Part shown: one piece after another, positions 34,428 to 43,179 of the stretch
Numbering within the stretch: position 1 is the first letter of the stretch
Layout: every line of letters begins with the position of its first letter
Assembly (NCBI RefSeq): GCF_000243335.1
Contig: NZ_JH597773.1
Location: 2,597,684 to 2,661,683, forward strand
Direction of reading: 5' to 3'
From: Leptonema illini DSM 21528
GTDB lineage: Bacteria; Spirochaetota; Leptospiria; Leptospirales; Leptonemataceae
Length of the DNA: 64,000 nucleotides
Made by a program: the position numbers and the translations under genes
The notes under the pieces: model-generated
The model's database searches: none
Told to the model about the DNA's origin: nothing
Seen by the model: only the letters and a program-made list of their open reading frames with translations

Positions 34428-35213
34428 TCAACCGGCGGCGCTATCGCCGACGTCAGAGGTATCCTTTGCCATCGTGCAAATAAAGTCGCGGTTCATACGA
34501 GAGATAAAGCTGACGCTGATGCCTTTCGGGCAGGAGGCCTCGCATTCATACTGGTTCGTACAGTTGCCGAAGCCGACCTCGTCCATGCGGGCGACCATCT
34601 TCTGAACGCGTCGAGCACGCTCGGGCTGTCCTTGCGGAAGCAGGCCCAGATGCGAGACCTTCGCCGAGACGAAAAGCATCGCCGAGGCGTTCTTGCACGA
34701 GGCCACACAGGCGCCGCAGCCGATACATTCGGCGGCGTTCATGGCCTCATCGGCGTCGCCCTTCGGCACGGGAACGGTGTTGCCGTCCTGAGCCGATCCG
34801 GTGTTGACCGATACGTAGCCGCCTGCCTGGATAACCTTATCGAAGGACGAACGGTTTACCATCAGGTCTTTGATAACCGGGAATGCCTTCGCCTTCCACG
34901 GCTCAAGCGTGAGCTCGTCGCCATCCTTGAACTTATGCATGTGCAACTGGCATACGGTCGTCCTTCCTTCCGGAGAGAACTTGCGACCGTGCGCCGTTCC
35001 GTTGATCATAAATCCGCACATGCCGCAGATGCCTTCGCGGCAGTCGTGGTCGAAGGCTACCGGCTCTTCGCCTTTATGGATCAGGCGGTTGTTCAATACG
35101 TCGAGTGTTTCCAGAAAGGACCAGTGTTCGCTGACGCCGTCCACTTCATATTTGACCAGACGGCCTTTATCTTCGGAGCCGTTCTGTCTCCAGATATTCA
35201 GAGTAATCTTCAT
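34428..35213 (-). CDS. sdhB: Succinate dehydrogenase/fumarate reductase iron-sulfur subunit
   Basis: 261 residues. Plant-type [2Fe-2S] ligands in [11 protein letters not shown] and a later VCQL; [4Fe-4S] and [3Fe-4S] ligands in [13 protein letters not shown] and [14 protein letters not shown]. Passes electrons from the FAD subunit to the cytochrome b subunit. GAGGAA lies 4 bases before the ATG. Third gene of sdhCAB, followed by a clear terminator. Confidence 0.93.
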   Translation of the reverse strand: MKITLNIWRQNGSEDKGRLVKYEVDGVSEHWSFLETLDVLNNRLIHKGEEPVAFDHDCREGICGMCGFMINGTAHGRKFSPEGRTTVCQLHMHKFKDGDELTLEPWKAKAFPVIKDLMVNRSSFDKVIQAGGYVSVNTGSAQDGNTVPVPKGDADEAMNAAECIGCGACVASCKNASAMLFVSAKVSHLGLLPQGQPERARRVQKMVARMDEVGFGNCTNQYECEASCPKGISVSFISRMNRDFICTMAKDTSDVGDSAAG

Positions 35214-35240
35214 AATTTCCTCATGCTCTCCTGAGATCTC

Positions 35241-37160
35241 TCATTTGTAGCTGCGAGCCGAAGGCTTCACAATTTCGAAGTTCAGCTCTTCTTTATGGAG
35301 CTGGGGTTCTTTCTCAACGCCTTTGAATTCCCAGGCGCCGACAAACGAGAATTTGTCATCATGACGAAGGGCCTCTCCTTCAGGAGTTTGATGCTCTTCG
35401 CGGAAGTGACCTCCACAAGACTCCTCACGCATGAGGGCGTCACGGCACATCAGCTCGCCGAATTCGAGGAAGTCGGCGACACGGCCCGCTTTTTCAAGCG
35501 TCTGGTTCATCGACTCGCCGCTACCGGTCACGCGCAGATTGCTCCAGAACTCGGCGCGGATTTCGGGAATACGCTTCAGCGCTTCTTTCAGTCCGGCTTC
35601 GTTACGGGCCATACCGCATTTCTCAAGCATGAGCTTGCCAAGTTCCATATGATAGTCGTCGGGCGACTTGTTGCCGTTCATCGACAGGAACTTCGCCGTC
35701 TGATCTTTCACAGACGATACGGCCTGCTTGAAGCCGTCGGTATCGCTGGAGACCTTATCCCAGCCGAGCTGCGCCAGATAACCGCCGATCGTATAGGGAA
35801 GGACGAAATAACCGTCGGCCAGGCCCTGCATCAGAGCCGATGCTCCGAGACGGTTGGCGCCGTGATCCGAGAAGTTCGCTTCGCCGATGACGAAGAGTCC
35901 CGGAACGTTGCTCATCAGGTTATAGTCGACCCACAGGCCGCCCATCGTATAGTGCGGAGCGGGATACATTCGCATCGGAGTGGAATACGGATCTTCGTTC
36001 GTGATCTTCGCATACATCTCGAAAAGGTTGCCGTAGCGTTCGGCGATCTTCGCTTTGCCGAGTCGGCCGATGGCGTCTGCGAAGTCGAGATAGACGGCGT
36101 AAGGCTTCTCGCCGGGACCGATGCCGCGACCTTCGTCGCAGACCATCTTCGCGTTACGGGATGCGATATCGCGAGGAACAAGGTTACCAAAAGACGGATA
36201 ACGACGCTCCAGATAATAATCGCGCTCGCTTTCGGGAATCTCAGAAGCGGGACGTTTGTCGCCGGCCTTCTTCGGTACCCATACACGACCGTCGTTACGA
36301 AGCGACTCAGACATAAGCGTCAGCGTGGACTGGTAATCGCCCGAGGCCGGAATACATGTGGGGTGGATCTGCGTGTAGCAGGGGTTCGCCATAAGGGCGC
36401 CTTTCTTGTACGCACGCCAGCCGGCCGTCACGTTACAGCCTTTTGCGTTCGTCGACCAGAAGAAGACATTTGAATAACCGCCCGTTGCGAGAACGACCGC
36501 GTGAGCGCTATGAGCCGAGATCTCGCCGGTGACGAGGTCACGCACGACGATGCCTGTCGCACGGCCGTTTTCGACTACGACGTCAAGCAGCTCGGTACGC
36601 GGATACATCTTCACGCTGCCCGCTTCGATCTGACGGGCCAGGGCCTGATAGGCGCCGAGCAGAAGCTGCTGTCCCGTCTGACCGCGAGCGTAGAAGGTAC
36701 GCGAAACCTGCGCTCCACCGAACGAACGGTTCGCAAGGTATCCGCCGTATTCACGGGCAAACGGAACGCCCTGAGCGACGCACTGATCGATGATGTTCAC
36801 CGATACCTGAGCCAGTCGGTGCACGTTCGCCTCGCGAGCGCGGAAGTCGCCGCCTTTTACCGTATCATAGAAAAGACGATGGATGCTGTCGCCGTCGTTC
36901 TGATAGTTCTTGGCGGCGTTGATACCGCCCTGAGCGGCGATGGAGTGAGCGCGACGGGGGCTATCCTGAAAGCAGAAGGCCTTTACGTTGTAACCGAGTT
37001 CGCCCATGGTGGCGGCAGCCGACGCTCCGGCAAGACCCGTTCCGACGACGATGACGTCGAATTTTCTTTTATTGGCGGGGTTAACCAGTTTCAGATTGAA
37101 CTTGTGGTTATCCCACTTCTGGTCCATGGACCCGGATGGTATATTTGAATTCAGACTCAT
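35241..37160 (-). CDS. sdhA: Succinate dehydrogenase/fumarate reductase flavoprotein subunit
   Basis: 639 residues. FAD-binding [19 protein letters not shown], covalent-flavin His in [17 protein letters not shown], and dicarboxylate-site residues in [15 protein letters not shown] and [15 protein letters not shown]. It fits the non-classical (type B-like) enzymes of Bacteroidetes and Leptospira. Oxidises succinate in the TCA cycle. Confidence 0.93.
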   Translation of the reverse strand: MSLNSNIPSGSMDQKWDNHKFNLKLVNPANKRKFDVIVVGTGLAGASAAATMGELGYNVKAFCFQDSPRRAHSIAAQGGINAAKNYQNDGDSIHRLFYDTVKGGDFRAREANVHRLAQVSVNIIDQCVAQGVPFAREYGGYLANRSFGGAQVSRTFYARGQTGQQLLLGAYQALARQIEAGSVKMYPRTELLDVVVENGRATGIVVRDLVTGEISAHSAHAVVLATGGYSNVFFWSTNAKGCNVTAGWRAYKKGALMANPCYTQIHPTCIPASGDYQSTLTLMSESLRNDGRVWVPKKAGDKRPASEIPESERDYYLERRYPSFGNLVPRDIASRNAKMVCDEGRGIGPGEKPYAVYLDFADAIGRLGKAKIAERYGNLFEMYAKITNEDPYSTPMRMYPAPHYTMGGLWVDYNLMSNVPGLFVIGEANFSDHGANRLGASALMQGLADGYFVLPYTIGGYLAQLGWDKVSSDTDGFKQAVSSVKDQTAKFLSMNGNKSPDDYHMELGKLMLEKCGMARNEAGLKEALKRIPEIRAEFWSNLRVTGSGESMNQTLEKAGRVADFLEFGELMCRDALMREESCGGHFREEHQTPEGEALRHDDKFSFVGAWEFKGVEKEPQLHKEELNFEIVKPSARSYK

Positions 37161-37166
37161 AACAGA

Positions 37167-37856
37167 TTAGCCTCCAGCCGGAAGGGAGATGATATTAAGA
37201 ACGATGAGAAGCGGAACGATGCTGAAGCCGACGAACAGCAGCGTCGCCAGACCGATGGAGATCTTCCGGACGGTTTCCATATTCTGACGGTTTGCGATAC
37301 CGAACGTCTGCAGAACGCTCTGAATGCCGTGGCTCAGGTGAAAGGCCAGAATAAGCATGGCAACGATGTAGAACGCAGAGAAATACGGATTCATGAATCC
37401 GTAGATAACCATGCGATAGGCGTCATGACGTCCCTTCGCATCCTGAATATGAAAGGTTTCAGGGTCGATCACGCCCGCCGTGAAATGCAGGATGTGGAAG
37501 ACGATGAAGAAGAGAAGGACGAGTCCGCTCAGCACCATGGTGCGCGAAGCGAGCGTGGCCTTTACCGTATCGGTGAACGCATACTTTTGCGGACGCGCCA
37601 TGCGGTTCTCGATGTTGAGGGAAATGGCAAGCGCCATGTGTACGATCAGCAGCAAAAGCAGCCCGATCCGAGCGGTCCAGACGATGCCCGGCATGCTCTG
37701 CAGGGTATGTGCATAGTGGTTCATGGCCTCTTCACCGATGAGCGTATTCCAGTTGCCAAGCATATGGGCGATCAGGAACAGCACCAGCAGGGACCCGGTT
37801 ACGGCGACGACCGTTTTACGACCGATCGACGATTGAAAGAGTCGCTTCGCAATCAT
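37167..37856 (-). CDS. sdhC: Succinate dehydrogenase cytochrome b subunit
   Basis: 229 residues with five hydrophobic helices and conserved His for two haems (IAHMLGNWNTLIGEEAMNHYAH, LLIVHMALAI, HILHFTAGV, LAFHLSHGIQSVLQTFG). A single anchor subunit, as in type B enzymes; no sdhD. AGGAG lies about 12 bases before the ATG. First gene of the operon; upstream is an AT-rich stretch at 37955-37990 likely to hold the promoter. Confidence 0.88.
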   Translation of the reverse strand: MIAKRLFQSSIGRKTVVAVTGSLLVLFLIAHMLGNWNTLIGEEAMNHYAHTLQSMPGIVWTARIGLLLLLIVHMALAISLNIENRMARPQKYAFTDTVKATLASRTMVLSGLVLLFFIVFHILHFTAGVIDPETFHIQDAKGRHDAYRMVIYGFMNPYFSAFYIVAMLILAFHLSHGIQSVLQTFGIANRQNMETVRKISIGLATLLFVGFSIVPLLIVLNIISLPAGG

Positions 37857-38057
37857 TGTTGAGAAATCTCCTGTTAACGGCAGAACTTTGTATTCTTCGC
37901 TATTTTTACCCGCGCTTCTTCGCCGACGGTGCCGGCAGAGAGAAGAATGGTTTATAAATTTTAATATATTTTACAATGAGTTTCGCCGGAGGCTTTTTCC
38001 CGTCAAAGAAAAAAAACCTCAACGGGCGCACGGATCGGACAGGAAAAGCGCATCAAA

Positions 38058-38876
38058 TCAGCGTTTATCGAAAAAATCCCCGACGGCCCGGGCAAGACGC
38101 GAGGCCTCGGCTCGGGCCGCCTCTTTCAGCGTGGAGCGATCGGCAGAGGCGGCGCTGATGCCCCGACTTGAGTTCAGAAGCAGGCGGCGCCCGCATATAT
38201 TCAGAACGGTTTCGAGATCACCGCCCTGCTTGCCGATGCCCGGAACAAGAAAAGGAAGCCCGGGCGCCACATCACGAATGCGACGCATATCGTCCGGATT
38301 GCGCGTCGCACCAACAACAAGCATCACGTTGTTACGACTCCAATCCGCACACCGCCTGGCCACCTCAAGAAAAAGCGGCGGATTACCGTGATGCTGAAAA
38401 TCCTCGGAGCCTCTGTTTGACGTAAGACAGAGAACGATGCTGCCTCGATCGGTTCTTTCCAGAAACGGCTCCAGGCTATCGTAGCCCATATAGGGCTGAA
38501 GCGTGACGGCGTCAAAATCGAACGTATCAAAAAAAGTGCGGGCATAGAAACGGGCCGTATTCTGCAAATCGCCGCGTTTTGCATCGGCGATGATCAGCGC
38601 CGGACTGTTCTTGCGGATGGCGGTCACAAGCCGCTCTATCGCATTCCAGCCAGCCGCCCCGAATGCCTCAAAAAAGGCCGTATTTATCTTGTAGGCAGCG
38701 GCAACATCGGATGTCGCATCGACAACATCAAGCATATGCTCTTCCAATCCCTGTATATTGGAAGAATAACCCGATGGCAATAACTCCATATCGGGATCAA
38801 GCCCGACGCACAGAGGACCGCGCTTTTCGAGAATGCTATCGAGATGTGAATGAAATTCAGATTTAACGGTTGACAT
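38058..38876 (-). CDS. pyrF: Orotidine 5'-phosphate decarboxylase
   Basis: 272 residues, the longer group-2 type. PLCVGLDPDMELLP, AAYKINTAFFEAFG, IADAKRGDLQNTARFYA (catalytic Lys/Asp) and FLVPGIGKQGGD are diagnostic. Final step of UMP synthesis. Divergent from the acyl-CoA ligase at 38922 with 45 bp between the starts. Confidence 0.93.
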   Translation of the reverse strand: MSTVKSEFHSHLDSILEKRGPLCVGLDPDMELLPSGYSSNIQGLEEHMLDVVDATSDVAAAYKINTAFFEAFGAAGWNAIERLVTAIRKNSPALIIADAKRGDLQNTARFYARTFFDTFDFDAVTLQPYMGYDSLEPFLERTDRGSIVLCLTSNRGSEDFQHHGNPPLFLEVARRCADWSRNNVMLVVGATRNPDDMRRIRDVAPGLPFLVPGIGKQGGDLETVLNICGRRLLLNSSRGISAASADRSTLKEAARAEASRLARAVGDFFDKR

Positions 38877-38921
38877 CGAAAGAAAATTGCCAGTTTATGA
38901 GATGCTACAAACAGGAGGTCG

Positions 38922-40835
38922 ATGGTGACTGTCAATATGAAAGCGAAAAACCTGGCTGAAATGTACCGCGAAGCTGCCGAGAAATTCGGCGATCGTCCGG
39001 CGTTTGCCACCCGCGATAAGAATAAAGTATATCATCCGGTTTCATTCGGTGAGGTCTATGAAAGGGGGATCAACCTTGCCACCGCGCTGATCGATCTTGG
39101 AGTTCAGGCGCGTGATCACATCGGGCTTCTTGCAGATAACCGCCTCGAGTGGATCATTGCCGACTACGGCGTTCTGCTTACCGGCGCGGCCGACGTTCCC
39201 CGCGGAACGGACGTTACCGACGCCGACATTACCTACATCCTGCCGCACTCCGACGCAAAGGTTTGCTTCGTTGAGAACAAGGCAGTTCTCGAGAAGATTA
39301 AAAAAAACCAGAGCCAGCTTCCGAATCTGAAAACCATCATCATGATGGATCGGGAAACGCCCGTTTCGGGCGGCGTGCTTTCGATGTACGATCTGATAGA
39401 GAAAGGGAAAAAGTTGCGCGAACAGGGAGATCGACGTGCGGAGGAGCGAATCGCTCAGGTCAAAGAAGACGATCTTTTCACGCTCATCTATACGTCGGGC
39501 ACGACCGGCGCTCCGAAAGGCGTAATGCTAACGCATGCCAATATGGTCTCGCAGGTGCTCAATATGCCCTCCGATATCAACCTGACTCCGAGCGATCGTA
39601 TCGTTTCGATCCTGCCCGTATGGCACGTCTTCGAGCGAGTTTTCGAGATGCTGGCCATCTCCCGCGGTGTTTGTACATATTACACGAACATCCGCAATAT
39701 TCGGGAAGACCTCGCTATCGTGCGTCCGACGTTTATGGCTTCGGCCCCCCGCCTCTGGGAGAACATCTATCAGGGCATCCTGGCCAAAGTCGAGGGCGGT
39801 CCGGCCGTTCGCAGGGCGCTTTTCAACGCCGCCTACTATTGCTCTCGCAATTTCAAAGGCGCCGTTCGCTTCCTGAGTTCACGTCAGCTTGATACGCACG
39901 GTAGAAATCCGGGCCTCTCGCTGCTGCTTGGACTCTGGAACATCCTGAGACTCTTCTCGTTCCTGATCCCGAACCTGCTGCTCGACCTGATCGTTCTCAA
40001 GAAGATCCGCGCCGCGACCGGTGGTGTGCTGCGTGGCTCGGTTTCGGGCGGTGGAGCTCTGCCCATCCACGTGGATGAGTTCTTCAATAACATCGGCATC
40101 CCCGTTCTCGAAGGCTACGGTATGACGGAGACGTCGCCCGTTCTCGCTGTGCGCACCTACAAGCGCCTTGTGCCGGGCACCGTCGGTCCGATCTGGCCGA
40201 ATACGGAGCTGCGTCTGATCGATATCGCAAACGGTCAGGTGCTCTATTCTACCGAAGCCGGTAGCCCGCAGCGTCGCGGCGTGAAGGGCGAGATCCACGT
40301 TAGAGGACCGCAGGTGATGAAGGGTTATTACAAGAACCCCGAGGCCACAAACAAGGTTCTCAAAGACGGCTGGATGAATACGGGCGACCTCGGTATGATC
40401 ACGTTCAACAACTGCCTGAAAATCGTCGGCCGCTCGAAAGAGACCGTCGTTCTTCTGGGCGGCGAAAACGTCGAGCCCGTACCGATCGAGAACCGTCTGC
40501 TTGAATCGCCGTTCATCGCTCAATGCATGGTCGTCGGTCAGGATAAGAAGTATCTTTCGGCAATCGTCGTTCCGTCGGTCGATCATCTGAAAGACTACGG
40601 AGCATCGACCGAAGATCTTGCAAAAAACGCCGAAGTGCAGCGTCTGATCCGCGACGAAGTGAAAAAACTCATCTCAAACGAGGCGGGTTTCAAATCCTTC
40701 GAGAAGATCGTCGATGTGCGCATTCTGCCCAAGCCCTTCGAGGTCGGCGACGAACTGACGAACCTTTTCAAGATCAAGCGTCACGTCGTTACCGAGAAGT
40801 ATCGCGACCTGATCGAATCGATGTATCGCGAATAA
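38922..40835 (+). CDS. Long-chain fatty acid-CoA ligase (AMP-forming)
   Basis: 637 residues. P-loop YTSGTTGAPKGVMLTHAN, EGYGMTETSPV, GDLGMI and the C-terminal GRSKETVVLLGGENVEP give the adenylate-forming ligase; length and the Gly/Thr pattern point to the long-chain (FACL) type. Activates fatty acids for beta-oxidation or lipid synthesis. AGGAGG lies just before the ATG; the GTG one codon on has better spacing. Followed by a strong terminator. One of three such genes in the window. Confidence 0.9.
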   Translation: MVTVNMKAKNLAEMYREAAEKFGDRPAFATRDKNKVYHPVSFGEVYERGINLATALIDLGVQARDHIGLLADNRLEWIIADYGVLLTGAADVPRGTDVTDADITYILPHSDAKVCFVENKAVLEKIKKNQSQLPNLKTIIMMDRETPVSGGVLSMYDLIEKGKKLREQGDRRAEERIAQVKEDDLFTLIYTSGTTGAPKGVMLTHANMVSQVLNMPSDINLTPSDRIVSILPVWHVFERVFEMLAISRGVCTYYTNIRNIREDLAIVRPTFMASAPRLWENIYQGILAKVEGGPAVRRALFNAAYYCSRNFKGAVRFLSSRQLDTHGRNPGLSLLLGLWNILRLFSFLIPNLLLDLIVLKKIRAATGGVLRGSVSGGGALPIHVDEFFNNIGIPVLEGYGMTETSPVLAVRTYKRLVPGTVGPIWPNTELRLIDIANGQVLYSTEAGSPQRRGVKGEIHVRGPQVMKGYYKNPEATNKVLKDGWMNTGDLGMITFNNCLKIVGRSKETVVLLGGENVEPVPIENRLLESPFIAQCMVVGQDKKYLSAIVVPSVDHLKDYGASTEDLAKNAEVQRLIRDEVKKLISNEAGFKSFEKIVDVRILPKPFEVGDELTNLFKIKRHVVTEKYRDLIESMYRE

Positions 40836-40860
40836 GCGTTCGATCGATCAAACACAAGAA

Positions 40861-40886
40861 AAGCCCCGGTAACACGGGGCTTTTTT
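40861..40886 (+). terminator. Rho-independent terminator after the acyl-CoA ligase
   Basis: AGCCCCG, loop GTAACA, CGGGGCT, then six T. The hairpin begins 26 bp after the stop codon. Confidence 0.9.
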
Positions 40887-40956
40887 ATTGCTTCTGTTTA
40901 GCGGGGTATTGAGCCCTCTCTGCCAGCAAAGTTGACGCCTGAAAATGAGGTTCAAC

Positions 40957-41112
40957 ATGGCAAGGTATAACGAAGAATTTAAGAGCACAACGGTGCGCAA
41001 AGCCCTTCTCCCGAACGGACCGGGTGCTTTTTTGGGGTGCATTAGTCGTGAAACGAAAGGCCTCTGCCCGACAAAACAAAAGACAGAATTCATTTCTGTA
41101 TCAGCTCTGTAG
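40957..41112 (+). pseudogene. Transposase (OrfA, IS3-like) N-terminal fragment
   Basis: A 51-codon frame from an ATG with GAGG 7 bases upstream. It begins MARYNEEFKSTTVRKALLPN, the start of many IS3-family OrfA proteins (helix-turn-helix), and continues ISRETKGLCPT, which is out of step with the usual LSRETGLSxxTLYNW by a small deletion. It ends at 41112 and overlaps the end of the opposite lipoprotein gene. No terminal repeats or OrfB are visible, so it is a remnant. Confidence 0.6.
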
Positions 41113-41614
41113 GCGGAAAGGTTCCACTCCGTTGAAAATACAAACCATCAGGGATAACCAAATAATCGTTGAAACCACTTTGATTCATTCTTTCCAACTC
41201 TTCTCTATCTGGAATTGTAGCGAATGATGAATTGACGATCTGCAGTGTATCATACGAGCTATGGACCGATAGCCTGATCAGTTGTCTTCCTCCAGAATAA
41301 ACCAGACAATCGCCGGTATGGCATTCTATCACGGCATCTCTATAGATCCACGTTGATACTTCCGTAAACTGGAACTCATAATGCTGGTTCGGAGTTTTCT
41401 TAACAATCAATGTGATAGTTGGTTCTTCTATTGAACGCCAGCTATCGATCAAAGCATCCGGCAGCTGCAATTGGACTGAAGTCGGCTTGTCTTCTTGTTC
41501 AACATGAACATACGGATCTCGATTCATATCACTGAGCTTTTCCGTCTTTTCGGGCTTACTGCAAGCAGCTACGGCAAGTGCAATCCCCAGAATATATATT
41601 TGTGTCCTGGCCAT
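41090..41614 (-). CDS. Putative lipoprotein in accessory region
   Basis: About 174 residues from the ATG at 41612-41614, giving signal peptide MARTQIYILGIALAVAAC with a good lipobox. The mature part contains two Cys (VIECHTGDCLVY) and is otherwise unrecognised. GC content is noticeably lower than the core genes. The frame extends 93 codons upstream but that stretch is basic and overlaps the next gene. Confidence 0.6.
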   Translation of the reverse strand: MARTQIYILGIALAVAACSKPEKTEKLSDMNRDPYVHVEQEDKPTSVQLQLPDALIDSWRSIEEPTITLIVKKTPNQHYEFQFTEVSTWIYRDAVIECHTGDCLVYSGGRQLIRLSVHSSYDTLQIVNSSFATIPDREELERMNQSGFNDYLVIPDGLYFQRSGTFPPTELIQK

Positions 41615-41798
41615 TTTGAATCGAACCGGATTTTTCCGCCCCTTATCAGACAACGTTCTCTGCCTCATAATCCCCAGGCGCTGATCATTCATCGGACGGC
41701 CCGTGGCCCGGCCGGGCTTTTTCTTCCCTCGTTTCTGCTCGCGCAACTCGGATTTCCTGGATACCTCCAGCACCGGACGCAGGGCGCAGCGGCGGGGC

Positions 41799-41999
41799 TT
41801 ACGAGACATCCTTTGCAAGGAGCCGACGGACTGCCGGAAGAAACTTCTTCGGAATCTCCATCGTCGTTTCTTCGCTGTCAAAAGCCGCATCATCTTCTTT
41901 TACGGCTTCCTCTTCTGTCTGGTTCTCATAATGAGCCAGAATGCCTTTGATCTTCTTCTCGTCCCAACCGGGAGGGAATCTGTTTTCAACGTCTGCCAT
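41799..41999 (-). CDS. Antitoxin-like protein of a toxin/antitoxin pair
   Basis: 66 residues. FPPGWDEKKIKGILAHYENQ, then EEEAVKEDDAAF and TTMEIPKKFLPAVRRLLAK. This acidic-then-basic layout is the same as small antitoxins found beside RelE-like or DUF4258-like toxins in cyanobacteria and other phyla, from memory. Its ATG lies 14 bp inside the end of the toxin-like gene, so the two are translated together, toxin first. Confidence 0.5.
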   Translation of the reverse strand: MADVENRFPPGWDEKKIKGILAHYENQTEEEAVKEDDAAFDSEETTMEIPKKFLPAVRRLLAKDVS

Positions 42000-42276
42000 G
42001 TTTCTTTCTCAACCTCCGGCGCAGAGCTTGCAAGGCTTTTCCGCCCAGATCATAAGCCGTAATCACAAATAAAGAATCCGGCTCCGGGTCGGGAACGTAA
42101 ATTATCCGCAAAAAACGCCCGCCACTGGTTTTCCCGAGAGCAACACGTGAGCCATCATGACCGGCTCTATCCTCTATTGCACTGGAAAGGACATCACGAA
42201 CCTCGTCTTCATTGACATTGTGCCCGTATATATGCGGAAGCCCCGTTTCTGGATCTCTATAAAGCCGGATATTCAT
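41986..42276 (-). CDS. Toxin-like protein (RelE/BrnT-like candidate)
   Basis: 96 residues from the ATG at 42274-42276, supported by AAAGGAG 3 bases before it. MNIRLYRDPETGLPHIYGHN at the start; then DRAGHDGSRVALGKTSGGRFLRIIYVPD and LFVITAYDLGGKALQALRRR. The GR-LRIIYVPD and FVITAY-L-GK-ALRRR patterns are those of small RNase-like toxins such as BrnT/DUF4258. The frame continues 53 codons upstream to 42435, but lacks another ribosome-binding site. Catalytic residues are not certain. Confidence 0.5.
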   Translation of the reverse strand: MNIRLYRDPETGLPHIYGHNVNEDEVRDVLSSAIEDRAGHDGSRVALGKTSGGRFLRIIYVPDPEPDSLFVITAYDLGGKALQALRRRLRKKHGRR

Positions 42277-42526
42277 AGTCTCCTTTCCCTCATTCTCAAA
42301 TAGCCGCTGAGTGTCTGCAGGCCCGAATAGCTCCGGCTGTGCAATCATTTCCAGCGTCGTTTCAAGAATGTATTCCGGTATTTGCCACCTGATCCACCGA
42401 TAATCGCCTTTCCGAGAGTCCGAGGGCTCCATCACAGATCCTTTCCGCTGGAGAAGGCCGCATGAGATGAATTAATGGATACCACAACTTCGGGAAATTG
42501 ATCGTTATTGCGCCACGGGGCTTTGC

Positions 42527-43086
42527 TTATATCAAATAAAATTTACTGATATGCCGCCGGATCATTTGGTCTGGCTTGATCCTTTGTGCCATACACATTC
42601 CCGGCAATGGATCGTTTCCGACTTTCTTGAAGCAAGCTTGATATCCTGTTTTTAGATATCTTTTAATACAGAGTTTATCTTTGCTTGCAAGCTGCAGGAC
42701 GAATACGATTAATTTTTCTCCATTGCTTGGTGAAATATATTCAAGATTTATTTCATCGCCATTAACACGTGGAGTTATATTCGGGAAAAAAAATATCCTC
42801 CCAGATAAGCAATAACAGATTCATAAACAATCTTTCCGTTCTTTTGTTTACTTATACGAATTGCGCCAGAATCAAAGAAACTTTCGGCCATTTTCTTGCC
42901 ATTCTCAGAGTCGATTATACGATCATCCTGAATGTTCTTTAATGTATCCTCATTGTACCAAACACCAGAAATGGCATCTACATCTGCAAAAGAGGCTTCC
43001 TCGGTCTGCTTAGCTTCGCAACCAAACAAGACAAAGAAAACAATTGTTGGTACAATTACTTTCTCAATGGTTCTTTTTATATTCAT
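42527..43086 (-). pseudogene. Lipoprotein gene interrupted at an 8-base homopolymer
   Basis: The first part (43086 to 42775) encodes a lipoprotein: MNIKRTIEKVIVPTIVFF, lipobox VLFGC, then about 80 residues. It stops soon after the minus-strand run of eight T at 42786-42793. Inserting one T continues in a stop-free frame for about 80 codons (FFPNITPRVNGDEINLEYIS onward) down to a TAA at 42527-42529. The extension has normal protein composition with three Cys. I read this as one gene of about 185 codons frameshifted by -1. It could also be phase-variable, use transcriptional slippage, or be a sequencing error. No family recognised. GC content is low (near 40%). Confidence 0.6.
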
Positions 43087-43179
43087 CAACGTGCCCTGCT
43101 CCTTAGCTTTGAAAACGTTCATTATCAAAGACCATGCCTCCATGATCGTTAGGCTTTGAGCCGGCACCCCAAAACAGCG

